Shown piece by piece: positions 48,767 to 58,353 of a DNA stretch of 64,000 nucleotides. The position numbers and the translations under genes are program-made. Every line of letters begins with the position of its first letter. Within the stretch, counting starts at the first letter, position 1. Origin of the DNA: S015-6 sp964384945 (GTDB taxonomy: Bacteria > Desulfobacterota > DSWW01); assembly GCA_964384945.1 (NCBI GenBank), contig CAYLMK010000006.1:124001-188000 (forward strand), written 5' to 3'. The notes under the pieces are model-generated. The model saw nothing but the letters and a program-made list of their open reading frames with translations, was not told where the DNA came from and did not search any database.

Positions 48767-50400
48767 AACAGAAGTTCGGTGGTTCCGATCCGAGTCGCAA
48801 AGTTCTTAAGTTTCTCGGCGAGTCTCACCGAAAGTGCCACGATCCCGAGAGTGGGACTCGTGTGACCAGCGGTCGGAAATACCGAACTTCCCGCGACAAA
48901 CAAATTGCTCAAACCATGAACCTTGCAGTCCTTGTCGACGACCCCTTTCTTCGGATCCTGACTCATCCGTGTAGTCCCCATGTGGTGCGACGCGTCCGTG
49001 AATCTCAATTCAGAGGCTGAATTCTCGACCTCTCCCATCCCCTTCTTGCCCAACCATTCATTGAGCAATTCCTGCAAACGGAAAACGCTTCTCTCTATTT
49101 CCGGCCCGATTCTCCAGTGCAAAGCCAGTCGGTTTATGCCAAGCCGGTCACGCGCTGTACTCAGCGTCACCCGGCTTTCCGGATCCGGCGGCTGTTCGCA
49201 GAAATAGACGATCACCCGCTTGTTGCCGCCCGCATGCGGCTTTACCACGTTACGTACCGTCACATACCATCGGTAGAGCCAGTGAGGCACCAGTTCCTTG
49301 GGCGTAATCAGATAGATCATCCCAGGGATCGGACTCAGGCCGGCATGCCCAATGCGCCACCTGCTGCCGGCATAACCCTTCCGAAACAGAACCTTCATGG
49401 ACTGCACAAAGGACTGGTACGTCTCCTCAACATAATCCGAGAACTGGGACTCGAACGTTACGTAGTGATTCAGAAGCTCCTCCCTCCTCTGCGTTTCCTC
49501 CGAGAAACCAATACCGAATTGAACCTTGCCATCCCGCAGTGGAAATCCGCTGAGCAACGGAAGGCGACTGTTCTCCCGAAGCCGAACAGCACCGAATACC
49601 GCCCGCGGATGGTCCATGTAATATCTTCCAACGACATCCCATTGATTTCCTACTCCTTCTGGATGTACGTCGCGGGATACGAGAAGTAGGCGCGCATTTT
49701 CAAGTCCGCCGCACGCCAGCACAAATGCCTTCGCCCGAACAGTCAAGCCACTGTGATTCAGAGTGGATGCGCTTATTGACTCCACGGCCGACCCGTCCCG
49801 ATGCAAGTGAATCCCCGTCACACTCGCGTTCAGGATGAGTTTGACATTCCTCGACTTGCGCAGCCTTGCCTTGTTCGATTTGCCAAATCGCTTGGGCTTC
49901 TTCGCCCAGAGAGAGATCTTGGGCTCAAGCAGGGCGCGCTCATACAAACACTGCTCATCCCGGGTTAATTCGCTACGATAGGCGTTCACGTTGAACCTCT
50001 CAAGGGATGGGAGCCCGAGGATCTCTGCACCCCTCTGGTAATAACGGTTCAACTCGGAAAAGCTGATAGGCCATCCGCTGTGTGGGACCCAACTGCGGTG
50101 CCCCATGTCGATTTCGTCCAGGATCATGCTTCTTCCCGCCCACAGGTTGCATGAACCTCCAAAGTACCTGGCACGGGACATGAAATTTTCACGAATCGGA
50201 TACCCCGTGTTCTCCAAATCATAAAGGGATTGCGTCTCTTCGTCCGGGCTGAACCCTCCGCTCTCAATCAGGCAGGCGCCCAGAGAAGATCCCTCGAGTT
50301 CGGCGGCGATTGTCGTTCCGGCCGCACCCGCGCCAACAATGCAGATATCGCTGTCAATGACCGCCGCACGGTCCATCTCTCTCGCGTCAAGAATGCTCAA
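48763..50400 (-). CDS. GMC-family FAD oxidoreductase
   Basis: The 545-residue flavoprotein has the FAD motif CIVGAGAAGTTIAAEL (about 20-35), then FGGSCNLWAGRSMIL near the flavin. The GMC C-terminal region includes DASHHMGTTRM, with catalytic His, and AGSSVFPTAGHTSPTLGIVA. GMC enzymes oxidise alcohols or sugars. AAGGAG is 6 bases before the TTG at 50400, which supports that start; the next ATG is 24 bases downstream. It is transcribed against the carbamoyltransferase operon. It may oxidise a sugar of the cluster's product, but the substrate is unknown. Confidence 0.9.
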   Translation of the reverse strand: MSILDAREMDRAAVIDSDICIVGAGAAGTTIAAELEGSSLGACLIESGGFSPDEETQSLYDLENTGYPIRENFMSRARYFGGSCNLWAGRSMILDEIDMGHRSWVPHSGWPISFSELNRYYQRGAEILGLPSLERFNVNAYRSELTRDEQCLYERALLEPKISLWAKKPKRFGKSNKARLRKSRNVKLILNASVTGIHLHRDGSAVESISASTLNHSGLTVRAKAFVLACGGLENARLLLVSRDVHPEGVGNQWDVVGRYYMDHPRAVFGAVRLRENSRLPLLSGFPLRDGKVQFGIGFSEETQRREELLNHYVTFESQFSDYVEETYQSFVQSMKVLFRKGYAGSRWRIGHAGLSPIPGMIYLITPKELVPHWLYRWYVTVRNVVKPHAGGNKRVIVYFCEQPPDPESRVTLSTARDRLGINRLALHWRIGPEIERSVFRLQELLNEWLGKKGMGEVENSASELRFTDASHHMGTTRMSQDPKKGVVDKDCKVHGLSNLFVAGSSVFPTAGHTSPTLGIVALSVRLAEKLKNFATRIGTTELLF

Positions 50401-50774
50401 CCTCAACTCCTTCTGTGAGGGAAGCCCTTCTTGATTCTGTCAGCTGCAGAGCGACTGCCAATTCGAGAGAGATTCCGTTTCCGATCATTCTTTCCATCGT
50501 TTACCCGTCCCCCTTCTCGCAAGGCAAAGAGTGAAGAACAAGGGAAATTGCAGTTCAAATAGCAAATGAAATATCGTTCTGCATTCGCTAATCGATTCTA
50601 CTTCGTTCCTCTTCACTCGTCAACGACAACGAGTCTCCCGGCGCAGACTCTTTTGCAATACTGGGATTACCCCGGGTAGACAAAATTGCGCCGACCGCCC
50701 AGGAGCGAACAGGGGGAGGTATTGGGAACTGCACCCATAATCTGCTAGCATCTGCATGAATCTACCTGAGGGAT

Positions 50775-50965
50775 TGTCGACGGAAACCTAAAGATATCCG
50801 TAAGTTAGCCGAAAAGAGGAGGATAGGAAAAGTGGTTTCCCCAAGAGGGATGAAATCCTGAACACAGCCGACTAGGATAGAGACGGGCGGTCGAAGTATG
50901 CATATTCCCAGACAGTGGATGGTTCTGCGCGCGTCAGCATGTTCTTGGGGTGCGAACTGTCATGG
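50775..50965 (+). ncRNA. Candidate structured leader RNA (unassigned)
   Basis: Within the 673-base gap (50401-51073) several short perfect stems cluster. These are ACGGA/TCCGT (50780-50784 with 50797-50801), AGGAT/ATCCT (50820-50824 with 50855-50859) enclosing GGAAA/TTTCC (50826-50830 with 50836-50840), CGAC/GTCG (50869-50872 with 50890-50893) and GACAGT/ACTGTC (50911-50916 with 50956-50961). It ends about 110 bases before the GT2 gene. No known riboswitch or intron core was recognised, and short stems can arise by chance. The rest of the gap holds nothing I can support. Confidence 0.3.
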
Positions 50966-51073
50966 AGGAAGACCGTCTCGGGTAAAGGCCCCTGGCTGAT
51001 GAACCTGTTGAGCGGAAAAGAGCAAAGAGACGTTTCAGGATGACGAATCACCGTTGACAGATGTCAGGAACCG

Positions 51074-52153
51074 ATGACAGAAGAGACAGCTCACCCACCC
51101 AAACCTTCCCTTTGCATTGTAAACTTCAACGGCGAAAACTACCTTGAGGAAACGCTGGGAGCCGTTTCTGCGCAAAAGGAGCGCTTCCGTGAAGTCCTGC
51201 TGGTGGACAATGCCTCGAAGGATAGAAGCCTCGAAATCGTCAAGAAGCAATTCCCGTTCGTCAAGGTGATTCGCCTTGCTGAAAATCGCGGCCCTGCTGT
51301 TGCCAGAAATGTGGCATTCGAGTCAGCATCCAGCAACTGGATCCTTTTCTTGGACAACGATGTCCGAATCTCTTCCGACTGTGCCGATCTCATGCTGGAA
51401 TCCCTGAGAGAAAGCCCCCGTGCGGTCATGGCCATGCCTTGCGTCCTGTATGCGAACTCCGAAGAAATCGTTCAGTATGATGGTGCGGAGGCACACTTTC
51501 TCGGACTCATGTCTCTTCAGAATGAAGACCGGCCCTTGTCTTCATTGCCGACGGGGACCCGAAGAATCGGCTCCATCGTGACGGCCTGTTTTCTGCTCGA
51601 CCGAGCCAGGTGGGGGAAGGACAAGCCTTTTGACGAGACCTTTTTCATCTATCTCGAAGATCATGATTTCGCCTTGAGGGGCAGGGCACTCGGGCACGAG
51701 ATTCTGTCCGTACCCCGAGCTCGCGTTTACCACCGGGAAGGAACAAAAGGTCTCTCCCTGCGGGGAAGTGGACGCTACACGGATTTTCGGGTCTTTTGCC
51801 TGATCCGAAACCGGTGGCTCGTCATCCTGAAGAACTACTCCCTCCGTTCCATTCTCCTCCTCTCCCCGATTCTCGCTGTGTATGAGCTCTGTCAGATTGC
51901 AGTCGTCATCAAGAAGGGATGGATTCGTCCGTGGGCCAGGGCATTTGTCTGGACCGTGAGGAACTGGGCGAGCATGCTCAGAAAGCGACGGAATCTTCAG
52001 AACAAAAGACACACACCTGACAGGGAACTGCTGATGGGAGGGCCGATTCCCCTCCGGGAAGAACTTACGAAAAGTCGCTTCGAGCGCCTGGCACGAAGTG
52101 TGCTAAGCGGCCTCTGCGCTTCTTACTGGAAGTTGATTCGAAGGATGGTCTAG
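51074..52153 (+). CDS. Glycosyltransferase family 2
   Basis: The 359-residue GT-A enzyme has SLCIVNFNGENYLEETLGAV at the start and EVLLVDNASKDRS for nucleotide binding. The DxD-type motif is LFLDNDVRIS near residue 95, and ETFFIYLEDHDFALRG is the acceptor/catalytic region. A hydrophobic C-terminal segment (about 255-280) suggests membrane association. It resembles rhamnosyltransferase-like GT2 proteins (WcaA/RfbN type). It probably adds a sugar to the lipid-linked repeat unit. AGGAA lies 5 bases before the ATG. It is 6 bases upstream of the next glycosyltransferase gene. Confidence 0.93.
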   Translation: MTEETAHPPKPSLCIVNFNGENYLEETLGAVSAQKERFREVLLVDNASKDRSLEIVKKQFPFVKVIRLAENRGPAVARNVAFESASSNWILFLDNDVRISSDCADLMLESLRESPRAVMAMPCVLYANSEEIVQYDGAEAHFLGLMSLQNEDRPLSSLPTGTRRIGSIVTACFLLDRARWGKDKPFDETFFIYLEDHDFALRGRALGHEILSVPRARVYHREGTKGLSLRGSGRYTDFRVFCLIRNRWLVILKNYSLRSILLLSPILAVYELCQIAVVIKKGWIRPWARAFVWTVRNWASMLRKRRNLQNKRHTPDRELLMGGPIPLREELTKSRFERLARSVLSGLCASYWKLIRRMV

Positions 52154-52159
52154 GGGATC

Positions 52160-53383
52160 ATGCGCGACGAATCCACAGCAGAAAGACGGAGCGGAATGGG
52201 CGGACGTCTCCGGATTGCCACGGTCGCGGCTTGCCCTTTCCCATACCCCAGGGGGACGCCTACCAGGATCCTGCGACTCGCGGAAGCCCTCGAACGGATG
52301 GGACACGAAATCCACGTTGTCACCTATCATCTGGGAGACCGCGAGATCGAGGTCCAAATCCCCGTCCACCGGATCAGACCAGTAGGCACCTACAAGAAAC
52401 TCTCCCCCGGACCGAGCTATCAGAAACTGCTTTTCCTCGACCCGCTCCTGGCCAAGAAGCTATTGGAAGTCCTGCGAAACAACAAGATCGATCTCATCCA
52501 CGCCCATCACTACGAAGGGCTCATCGTTTCGGCCTTTGTGCGGAGATGGACGAAACATCCTCTCATCTTTGATGCACACACACTTCTGGAATCTGAACTT
52601 GCGTATTACGGGCTCGGCCTCTCCGCACGGTTGAAGAGAACCATCGGCAGACATTTGGACAAGCGTCTCCCGAAATGGCCCGACCATGTGATTGCCGTCA
52701 CGGAGCGGATCCGTAACAAGCTTGTACACGACATAGGCCTCCCCGAAGAGAAGGTGACGGTGATCTCTGACGGGGTGGAGCGGGAGGTCTTCTTCGCGGA
52801 CGATCGCCCGGGGCGATCTCCTCGCACCGAAGGCCCGCGACACCTGGTTTTTGCGGGCAACCTTGCCGCATATCAGCGGATCGACCTGCTTCTCAAGGCC
52901 TTTCGTGAAGTGGCCATGAAGAAAGACAACGTGCGCCTTCTCATGGTCACGGATTCTTCCTTTGAAGCATACGAACCCCTGGCCCGGCAGTTGGGAATCC
53001 GCGGGCTTCTCGATATCGTGCATTCCCGGTTCGAAGACCTACCGGGCCACCTCGCAGGAGCCGAGATCGCCCTGAACCCCCGTACCGAATGTGACGGGAT
53101 TCCGCTCAAGCTCCTGAACTACATGGCAGTCGGGAAGCCGGTCGTCTCGTACGAAGGGTCCGCATCCTGCCTCGAGCACGGAAGGACAGGCTGGATCGTG
53201 AAGAACGGGGACATCTCGGCGTTCGCCGGGGCGGTTCTCCGGCTCCTCGACGATCGCGAGCTTGCGAGCACGCTCGGGGAAAATGCGCGCCAGGAAGCAC
53301 TGCTCAACCATACATGGGACAAGAAGGCCAGAGAGACAGAGGCGGTCTACAGAAGGCTTCTGGCCAGGGGGACTCGCGCCTGA
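52160..53383 (+). CDS. Glycosyltransferase family 4 (GT-B)
   Basis: The 407-residue GT-B enzyme has an N-terminal Gly/Pro loop (FPYPRGTPTRILRLAEAL) for the acceptor domain. The donor domain has VFAGNLAAYQRIDLLLKAF. The family's late motif is ECDGIPLKLLNYMAVGKPVV, near residue 315, in place of the usual E-x7-E pattern. It transfers a sugar from a nucleotide donor in the cytoplasm. AGGGGA lies 4 bases before the ATG; an internal ATG 12 codons later is an alternative. It lies between two other glycosyltransferases. Confidence 0.93.
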   Translation: MRDESTAERRSGMGGRLRIATVAACPFPYPRGTPTRILRLAEALERMGHEIHVVTYHLGDREIEVQIPVHRIRPVGTYKKLSPGPSYQKLLFLDPLLAKKLLEVLRNNKIDLIHAHHYEGLIVSAFVRRWTKHPLIFDAHTLLESELAYYGLGLSARLKRTIGRHLDKRLPKWPDHVIAVTERIRNKLVHDIGLPEEKVTVISDGVEREVFFADDRPGRSPRTEGPRHLVFAGNLAAYQRIDLLLKAFREVAMKKDNVRLLMVTDSSFEAYEPLARQLGIRGLLDIVHSRFEDLPGHLAGAEIALNPRTECDGIPLKLLNYMAVGKPVVSYEGSASCLEHGRTGWIVKNGDISAFAGAVLRLLDDRELASTLGENARQEALLNHTWDKKARETEAVYRRLLARGTRA

Positions 53384-53460
53384 ACGGGGAACGTCGATGC
53401 CACGGTCTGGCGCCCTGAGGCGCTAGGGCCTTGCAAACGTCCGTCATGGGAGGTTGCGGT

Positions 53461-54777
53461 TTGAGTTCACGAAAACGCCTTTCGATATGCTACATGGTGC
53501 CGGGCCACCATCTCCTGGCCTCTGCCGGACCCACCCGCAACGTCCTGGCGGTAGCAGAGGCCCTGAGCCGGTGGGCAGACGTCACACTGGCCTTTCGAAG
53601 AATCCTCGAACCGGTCGGACCCCGCTCCTTCAAGGTCATAGAGATCGAACCTGGGAGAGCAAGGCCAGCTGCGTACGTTGACGATGCCGCCGTGCGTGGG
53701 ATAGGGTATTGCGACTTCTTCTCCTATCTGCGGTCCATCCGACGGTTCCTGATGCATGATCTGACCCCGTATGACATGGTCCTGGAAAAGAGCTGGCTTC
53801 TCTCGGGATACGTTTCCGCGCACTGCCACAGGAAGGGAATACCCGCCGCGCTCGTGGAGAACATCGTCCCCATGCTCACAGGAATCAGGTGGGATGCCGC
53901 AGGCCTTGCGAAATATGTTCGTCTCAGGGTGGCCCACCTCCTGGCCGGCCATTACATCCGCAGAACGCCTCTGGTCATTGCCGAAACCGAGCAGCTCAAA
54001 CGGGCCCTCGTAAAACGCTGGAAGATCCCGCCCTCCCGGGTCGAGGTCGTCGGCCTCGGAGTCGACCGCGGGCATTTCCGCCCCTTACCCCAGGAAGAGG
54101 CACGGGCGAGGATTCCGATCTCGCGGGATGCGACGGTTCTTCTTTACGCAGGTGTGCTCGATCGAACCCACGATCTGGCACCGCTCATCGACGCCTTCGG
54201 AACGCAACAGAACCCCTCTCTCGAGCTGCACGTTGTCGGGGACGGAATGCTCAGGGATGCTTATGAGGAAAAGGGCAGCAAATGCCGGGGCAGGATCTGC
54301 TTTCATGGACGAGTGCCGTACGAGGCCATGCCGTGGTACATCGCCGCCGCAGATCTGTGTCTTGCTCCGTACGATCTGGCCATGTTCCCGGATGGAGAAG
54401 TGGCCTACTCCATGCTCAAGATCCCCGAGTACCTCGCAGGGGCTCGACCTGTGGTGAGCGTTCCCAGCGGGCACATCCTTGAGGTCGTAAAACCTGGTGT
54501 TTCGGGGTTCCTTTTCCCCAACACGGTTCAAGACTGGCGGGACTTCCTGGAGAATGTCCCTTCACGAGGTCGTCTGAAGGAAATGGGGGAAGCGGCTCTC
54601 CGCACGACGGCCTTCCGAAGCTGGGAAGATATGGCTCTCGGATACCTCTCTCTTTGCGAAGGGGAGGTATCAAGAACGAGGAAAGACAGAAATTCGATCT
54701 CCGGCAGGGATCATGGGCTCCGCGGGAGAAATGAGGGTTCGGCAAAGGGAAAGACCGGTTCGAAAACAAGGGGTTGA
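53461..54777 (+). CDS. Glycosyltransferase family 1/4 (GT-B)
   Basis: The 438-residue product has YMVPGHHLLASAGPTRNVLA at the N-terminus. The donor-domain core runs from LLYAGVLDRTHDLAPLIDAF through VVGDGMLRD to SMLKIPEYLAGARPVVSVPS. The C-terminal 35 residues are Lys/Arg/Gly-rich and unstructured. The TTG at 53461 is chosen because GGGAGG lies 7 bases upstream; an in-frame TTG ten codons earlier lacks a site. The next gene starts 4 bases after its stop, so the genes are one operon. Sugar specificity is unknown. Confidence 0.9.
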   Translation: MSSRKRLSICYMVPGHHLLASAGPTRNVLAVAEALSRWADVTLAFRRILEPVGPRSFKVIEIEPGRARPAAYVDDAAVRGIGYCDFFSYLRSIRRFLMHDLTPYDMVLEKSWLLSGYVSAHCHRKGIPAALVENIVPMLTGIRWDAAGLAKYVRLRVAHLLAGHYIRRTPLVIAETEQLKRALVKRWKIPPSRVEVVGLGVDRGHFRPLPQEEARARIPISRDATVLLYAGVLDRTHDLAPLIDAFGTQQNPSLELHVVGDGMLRDAYEEKGSKCRGRICFHGRVPYEAMPWYIAAADLCLAPYDLAMFPDGEVAYSMLKIPEYLAGARPVVSVPSGHILEVVKPGVSGFLFPNTVQDWRDFLENVPSRGRLKEMGEAALRTTAFRSWEDMALGYLSLCEGEVSRTRKDRNSISGRDHGLRGRNEGSAKGKTGSKTRG

Positions 54778-54781
54778 CTCC

Positions 54782-55687
54782 ATGATAGGGGACCTCCTCC
54801 TGATCTACGTGCACATCATGGCAGCCGTTCTCTGGATCGGCTACCTTCTCTTCTGGGCCATTATCGCAAAGCCTCTGGCACAGGACCTCGGCCCCTCCGA
54901 ATCGACTCGATTGTTTCGACGATTGAGCGATACGCCCTGGCCCCCCCCGCAGATTCCCGTACCCGTCCGGCTTCGGTTCTCCGGGGTAGGCTGGGCCCTT
55001 CTGGTCGTCTTCCTGGTCACCGGGCTGCTCACCGCCCATGGCAAGGGGGCAACGCTGCAGCGGATTCTCTCCGGGCAGCTCTTTCAGGAGACTTTCGGAA
55101 TGCTGCTGGCCGTCAAGCTCCTTCTTTTTGCGGGCATGGTCCTCCTTCAGCTGCTCTTGCACCATGCTCCCACGCCGAGACTCTTCTATCTGAACATGGC
55201 GGCTGGGGTCTCTGTCGTTGCCCTTTCCATCGTCCTGGCACGGTGGAAGACGATGGACATCTACCTGGTGGCCGTTTTCCTGCACGTAGCCGCCGCCCTC
55301 TTCTGGCTCGGACACATGTTCTTCTGGTCTCTCGTAGCTGGTGTCGTCACCAAGAGCATCGAGCCCCCCGAGACAGGGAACTTTGTCCGCCGGGCAAGCC
55401 TCCGCATGGGCGGCCTGGGTTGGCCCGCCCTCTTCGTCCTCCTCGTGACGGGGATCGTCATCATCATCCATAGCAAGATTACGCTGCACCATGTCCTTTC
55501 AGGAGAGTTTCTGTTCGATCCGATGGGCCGGGTCATGGCCGTCAAGATGTTTCTTGTGGGTTGTATGGCGCTCTATCAGTGGTTTGTCGGACACAAACCC
55601 GCGCCGCGGCTCATCTACCTGAACATGTTCTTTGCGCTCGTGATCATCGCTCTTTCCGTGCTGCGTGTGAGGTCGCCATGGGCGTGA
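54782..55687 (+). CDS. CopD-like integral membrane protein with two homologous halves
   Basis: The 301-residue protein is almost entirely hydrophobic, with about eight transmembrane helices. Two halves repeat the same order. The first has LIYVHIMAAVLWIGYLLFW, GWALLVVFLVTGLL and AVKLLLFAGMVLLQLLLHH. The second has VFLHVAAALFWLGHMFFW, GWPALFVLLVTGIV and AVKMFLVGCMALYQWFVGH. Paired His residues suggest heme or metal binding as in CopD/cytochrome-b561-like proteins. Each half ends with TPRLFYLNM or APRLIYLNM. The ATG at 54782 follows the glycosyltransferase stop closely. It overlaps the next gene by 10 bases. A link to polysaccharide synthesis is only positional. Confidence 0.8.
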   Translation: MIGDLLLIYVHIMAAVLWIGYLLFWAIIAKPLAQDLGPSESTRLFRRLSDTPWPPPQIPVPVRLRFSGVGWALLVVFLVTGLLTAHGKGATLQRILSGQLFQETFGMLLAVKLLLFAGMVLLQLLLHHAPTPRLFYLNMAAGVSVVALSIVLARWKTMDIYLVAVFLHVAAALFWLGHMFFWSLVAGVVTKSIEPPETGNFVRRASLRMGGLGWPALFVLLVTGIVIIIHSKITLHHVLSGEFLFDPMGRVMAVKMFLVGCMALYQWFVGHKPAPRLIYLNMFFALVIIALSVLRVRSPWA

Positions 55688-57261
55688 GGAGCCCGTCACC
55701 GAGGGTGCTGGTCATCGGCTTGGATACCGGCTGCGGAAGACTGGTTCAGGAATGGAGCCGACAGGGTCTTCTTCCCGTCATGGGCTCGCTCATCGCTGAG
55801 GGCACGTGGGGATGGCTGGAGACCCCCGCAGCGTGCCTCCATGTCTCCGGCTGGCCGTCCATCTACACCGGCACCCTGCCGGGCAAGCACGGAGTCTACT
55901 ACACCTTCCAGCCTGCTCCCGGCTTGCAGGGACACCGGCGATTCGGATCGGACCAGTACGGCCAGCCGACCTTCTGGCGGGTCCTGAGCGGTGCTGGGAA
56001 GAAGTGCACCGTACTGGATGCCACCTACACGCATCCGGAGAAGGGCTTCGAAGGCATCCAGGTTTTCGAGTGGGGCACATGGGCCTGGTACTGGAGGCCC
56101 ATGTCAACCCCCCCCGGCATCCGCAAACGCATGAAGAAGGCGCTGGGCGAGTACCCCCTTGGGCTGGAGGCGAATCAGATCGGGCTGGCCGCTCTCGATG
56201 CGGCGGACCTGCACGAGCGGCTGATCCGGGCGGCCCAGGCCAAGACAGACGCCATCCTGTGGCTGATGGAACAGGCCCCCTGGGATCTCTTCGTCACCGT
56301 GTACTGCGAAACCCATCCGGCGGCCCACTATTGCTGGTCCCCTGTCGGAAATACGGGAAACCCGCGTGCGGATGCCGTCCCGCCGGACCTGATCCGCAAG
56401 GTGTATCAGCAGATCGATCAGGGGATCGGCAAGATCCTGCAGCAGGCAGGCGACGATGTGACCGTGTTCGTCGTCTCCGGGGACGGGGTGGGCCCGAACC
56501 ACGCCGGATGGCATCTCCTTCCGGAGACACTTCGGAGGCTCGGCTTCCTGGCTGTTCCCGGACCACAAGAAGCCGACGAGGCCAGGCAGCCGGAGCAAGG
56601 GCAAGACCCCGAGAAGCACCCAAAGGAGGGCGGAGGGCTCCTGAAAAGGGCGAAAGCCCTTCTGCCTGCAGACTTTCGCAAGGAGATCGCGCGACGGCTG
56701 CCCAATGCGTTGCGCGACGCGATCAACCGAAGAATGGATGCCGCCGGAATCGACTGGTCGGCAACGCGAGCCTATTGCCTGCCTACCGACCTGGAGGGGT
56801 GCATACGGGTCAACCTGAAGGGGCGTGAGCCCCGGGGAATCGTTTCCCCAGGGGATGAATATGAGCGGGTCTGCAGGGAAATAGCAGAAGCCCTCGAGCG
56901 CCTGACCAACCCCGGAACCGGGCGTCGCGCCGTCCGTCAAGTCATCCGGACGGATGAAATCTACCAGGGCGAACGATTGCCCTATCTGCCGGACCTGATC
57001 GTCCTCTGGTCGGGCGAGGCAGAGATCACGGGGCTCCACTCGGAAGACATCGGAACCGTAACCGGAAAGTCCCCGGATGCACGTACCGGAACCCATTCGC
57101 CGCCGGGTTTCGTAATTGCCCGAGGGCCTTCGATCCCTCGCGGAGGAACCCTGGCGGGAGGACGGATCGTAGATATCGCGCCCACCGTGCTTGAGCTTCT
57201 GCATGTTTCTCCGCCAAGCCAAATGGACGGGAAGGCCTGGGGAGAACTGCTCGAAGGTTAA
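55678..57261 (+). CDS. AlkP-superfamily phosphohydrolase/phosphotransferase-like protein (paralogue B)
   Basis: The 527-residue paralogue has VLVIGLDTGCGRLVQ (first Asp) and SGWPSIYTGTLPGKHGVYYT (nucleophile region, Ser after W-P). It also has CETHPAAHYCW and VVSGDGVGPNHAG. The canonical S-D-H-G is S-G-D-G, and the usual D-R-x-x-H is T-H-P-A-A-H, so the metal site is rearranged compared with type I phosphodiesterases. The late VDIAPTVLELLHV and DGKAWGELL fit the family end. The ATG at 55678 has GAGG 6 bases upstream and overlaps the CopD-like stop, implying coupling. It may add or remove a phospho-substituent of the polysaccharide or its lipid carrier; this is inference. Confidence 0.82.
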   Translation: MGVRSPSPRVLVIGLDTGCGRLVQEWSRQGLLPVMGSLIAEGTWGWLETPAACLHVSGWPSIYTGTLPGKHGVYYTFQPAPGLQGHRRFGSDQYGQPTFWRVLSGAGKKCTVLDATYTHPEKGFEGIQVFEWGTWAWYWRPMSTPPGIRKRMKKALGEYPLGLEANQIGLAALDAADLHERLIRAAQAKTDAILWLMEQAPWDLFVTVYCETHPAAHYCWSPVGNTGNPRADAVPPDLIRKVYQQIDQGIGKILQQAGDDVTVFVVSGDGVGPNHAGWHLLPETLRRLGFLAVPGPQEADEARQPEQGQDPEKHPKEGGGLLKRAKALLPADFRKEIARRLPNALRDAINRRMDAAGIDWSATRAYCLPTDLEGCIRVNLKGREPRGIVSPGDEYERVCREIAEALERLTNPGTGRRAVRQVIRTDEIYQGERLPYLPDLIVLWSGEAEITGLHSEDIGTVTGKSPDARTGTHSPPGFVIARGPSIPRGGTLAGGRIVDIAPTVLELLHVSPPSQMDGKAWGELLEG

Positions 57262-57281
57262 CGCATTACGAGAGGAGATTC

Positions 57282-58316
57282 ATGACTGTCAGGATCATCC
57301 ACATCGGGACGGGAATCAGAGGACGTCACTGGATGGAGTTTGTGAACAATCACCCGGACACCCGATCCGTTGCCTGCGTGGACCCCCAACCGGCCGCCCT
57401 CGATCAAGTCAAGGCGCGATTCGGAGAGGGCCATTGTGCTTACTTCAAGGATCTGGAAGAAGCACTCCGAACCACGGAGGCGGACGCAGCGCTCATCGCG
57501 AGCCCGAGCGTGAACCACGCGGCACACGCCTTGATGGCGCTGGAGAAGGGCTTGGCGGTCATGACGGAAAAGCCCTTCGCCCCCGACATGGAGCAGGCCC
57601 GGGCGGTCCTCAAGCGGGCCGAGGAGGCCGGCAAACCCGTTTTGGTGGCCGAGAACTACCGCTACTGGCCTTCGGAGCGAACGGTCAGGAAGATGATCCA
57701 GGAGGGCTCCCTGGGAAACATCGTGAGCGTCACCTTTACCGACTGCCGCAATCAGCCGAGTCATACGGAAGGACCCTGGATGGCCTCCCTGGATTACCCT
57801 CAACTCCAGGAGATCGCGATCCACCACTTCGACAGCCTCCGAGGATTCCTGCATCGAAGGCCGCTGACGATCTTCGCACGCGCGTGGAACACCCCCCGGA
57901 GCGATTACAAGGGCGGGGCCTGCACCGAGGCGTTGATCGAGATGGAAGGCGGGGTGCACGTTCTGTATTACGGCTCCCTGACCTCGCAGAACTGGTCGAC
58001 CTCCATACGGATCGAGGGGGAAAAAGGCGTCCTCTGGACGAACCGAAGATTCGTTTTCCTGCGCGAACGGGGAAAAGGGTTCTTCAGGCCGGTGCGGCTC
58101 GTGAAGGTCCCGAAGGGCGACGGCGCCAAGTACCCGCGAGGGGGAACGACCGCACTTCTCAACAGCCTTCGAGACGCCGTGCTCACGGGAAAACCTGCTG
58201 AGACGAGGGGAGAGGACAACATCTGGACCCTGGCCATGGTCGAGGCCGCAAAGATTTCGGACCGGGAGAGACGAGTCGTATCCATCGAGGAGATGGTCGG
58301 GGATGTGGTAGGATAG
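57282..58316 (+). CDS. Gfo/Idh/MocA-family oxidoreductase
   Basis: The 344-residue NAD(P)-dependent sugar dehydrogenase has the Rossmann motif IHIGTGIRGRHW (about 6-17) and the family signature MTEKPFAPDMEQA near residues 90-102, with EKP binding nicotinamide. A conserved His region is EIAIHHFDSLRGF (about 178-190). It probably oxidises or epimerises a (nucleotide-)sugar. AGAGGAG lies just before the ATG. It sits between two AlkP paralogues with short gaps, so all three are likely co-transcribed. Confidence 0.93.
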   Translation: MTVRIIHIGTGIRGRHWMEFVNNHPDTRSVACVDPQPAALDQVKARFGEGHCAYFKDLEEALRTTEADAALIASPSVNHAAHALMALEKGLAVMTEKPFAPDMEQARAVLKRAEEAGKPVLVAENYRYWPSERTVRKMIQEGSLGNIVSVTFTDCRNQPSHTEGPWMASLDYPQLQEIAIHHFDSLRGFLHRRPLTIFARAWNTPRSDYKGGACTEALIEMEGGVHVLYYGSLTSQNWSTSIRIEGEKGVLWTNRRFVFLRERGKGFFRPVRLVKVPKGDGAKYPRGGTTALLNSLRDAVLTGKPAETRGEDNIWTLAMVEAAKISDRERRVVSIEEMVGDVVG

Positions 58317-58353
58317 CAGGAAGGCGGCAAGGAGGCACGAAGAGGAGGCAAAG

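Noticed and set aside
50775..50965. Group I/II intron, c-di-GMP or cobalamin riboswitch
   Set aside because: No conserved core or domain V-like hairpin could be matched; only short stems are visible.
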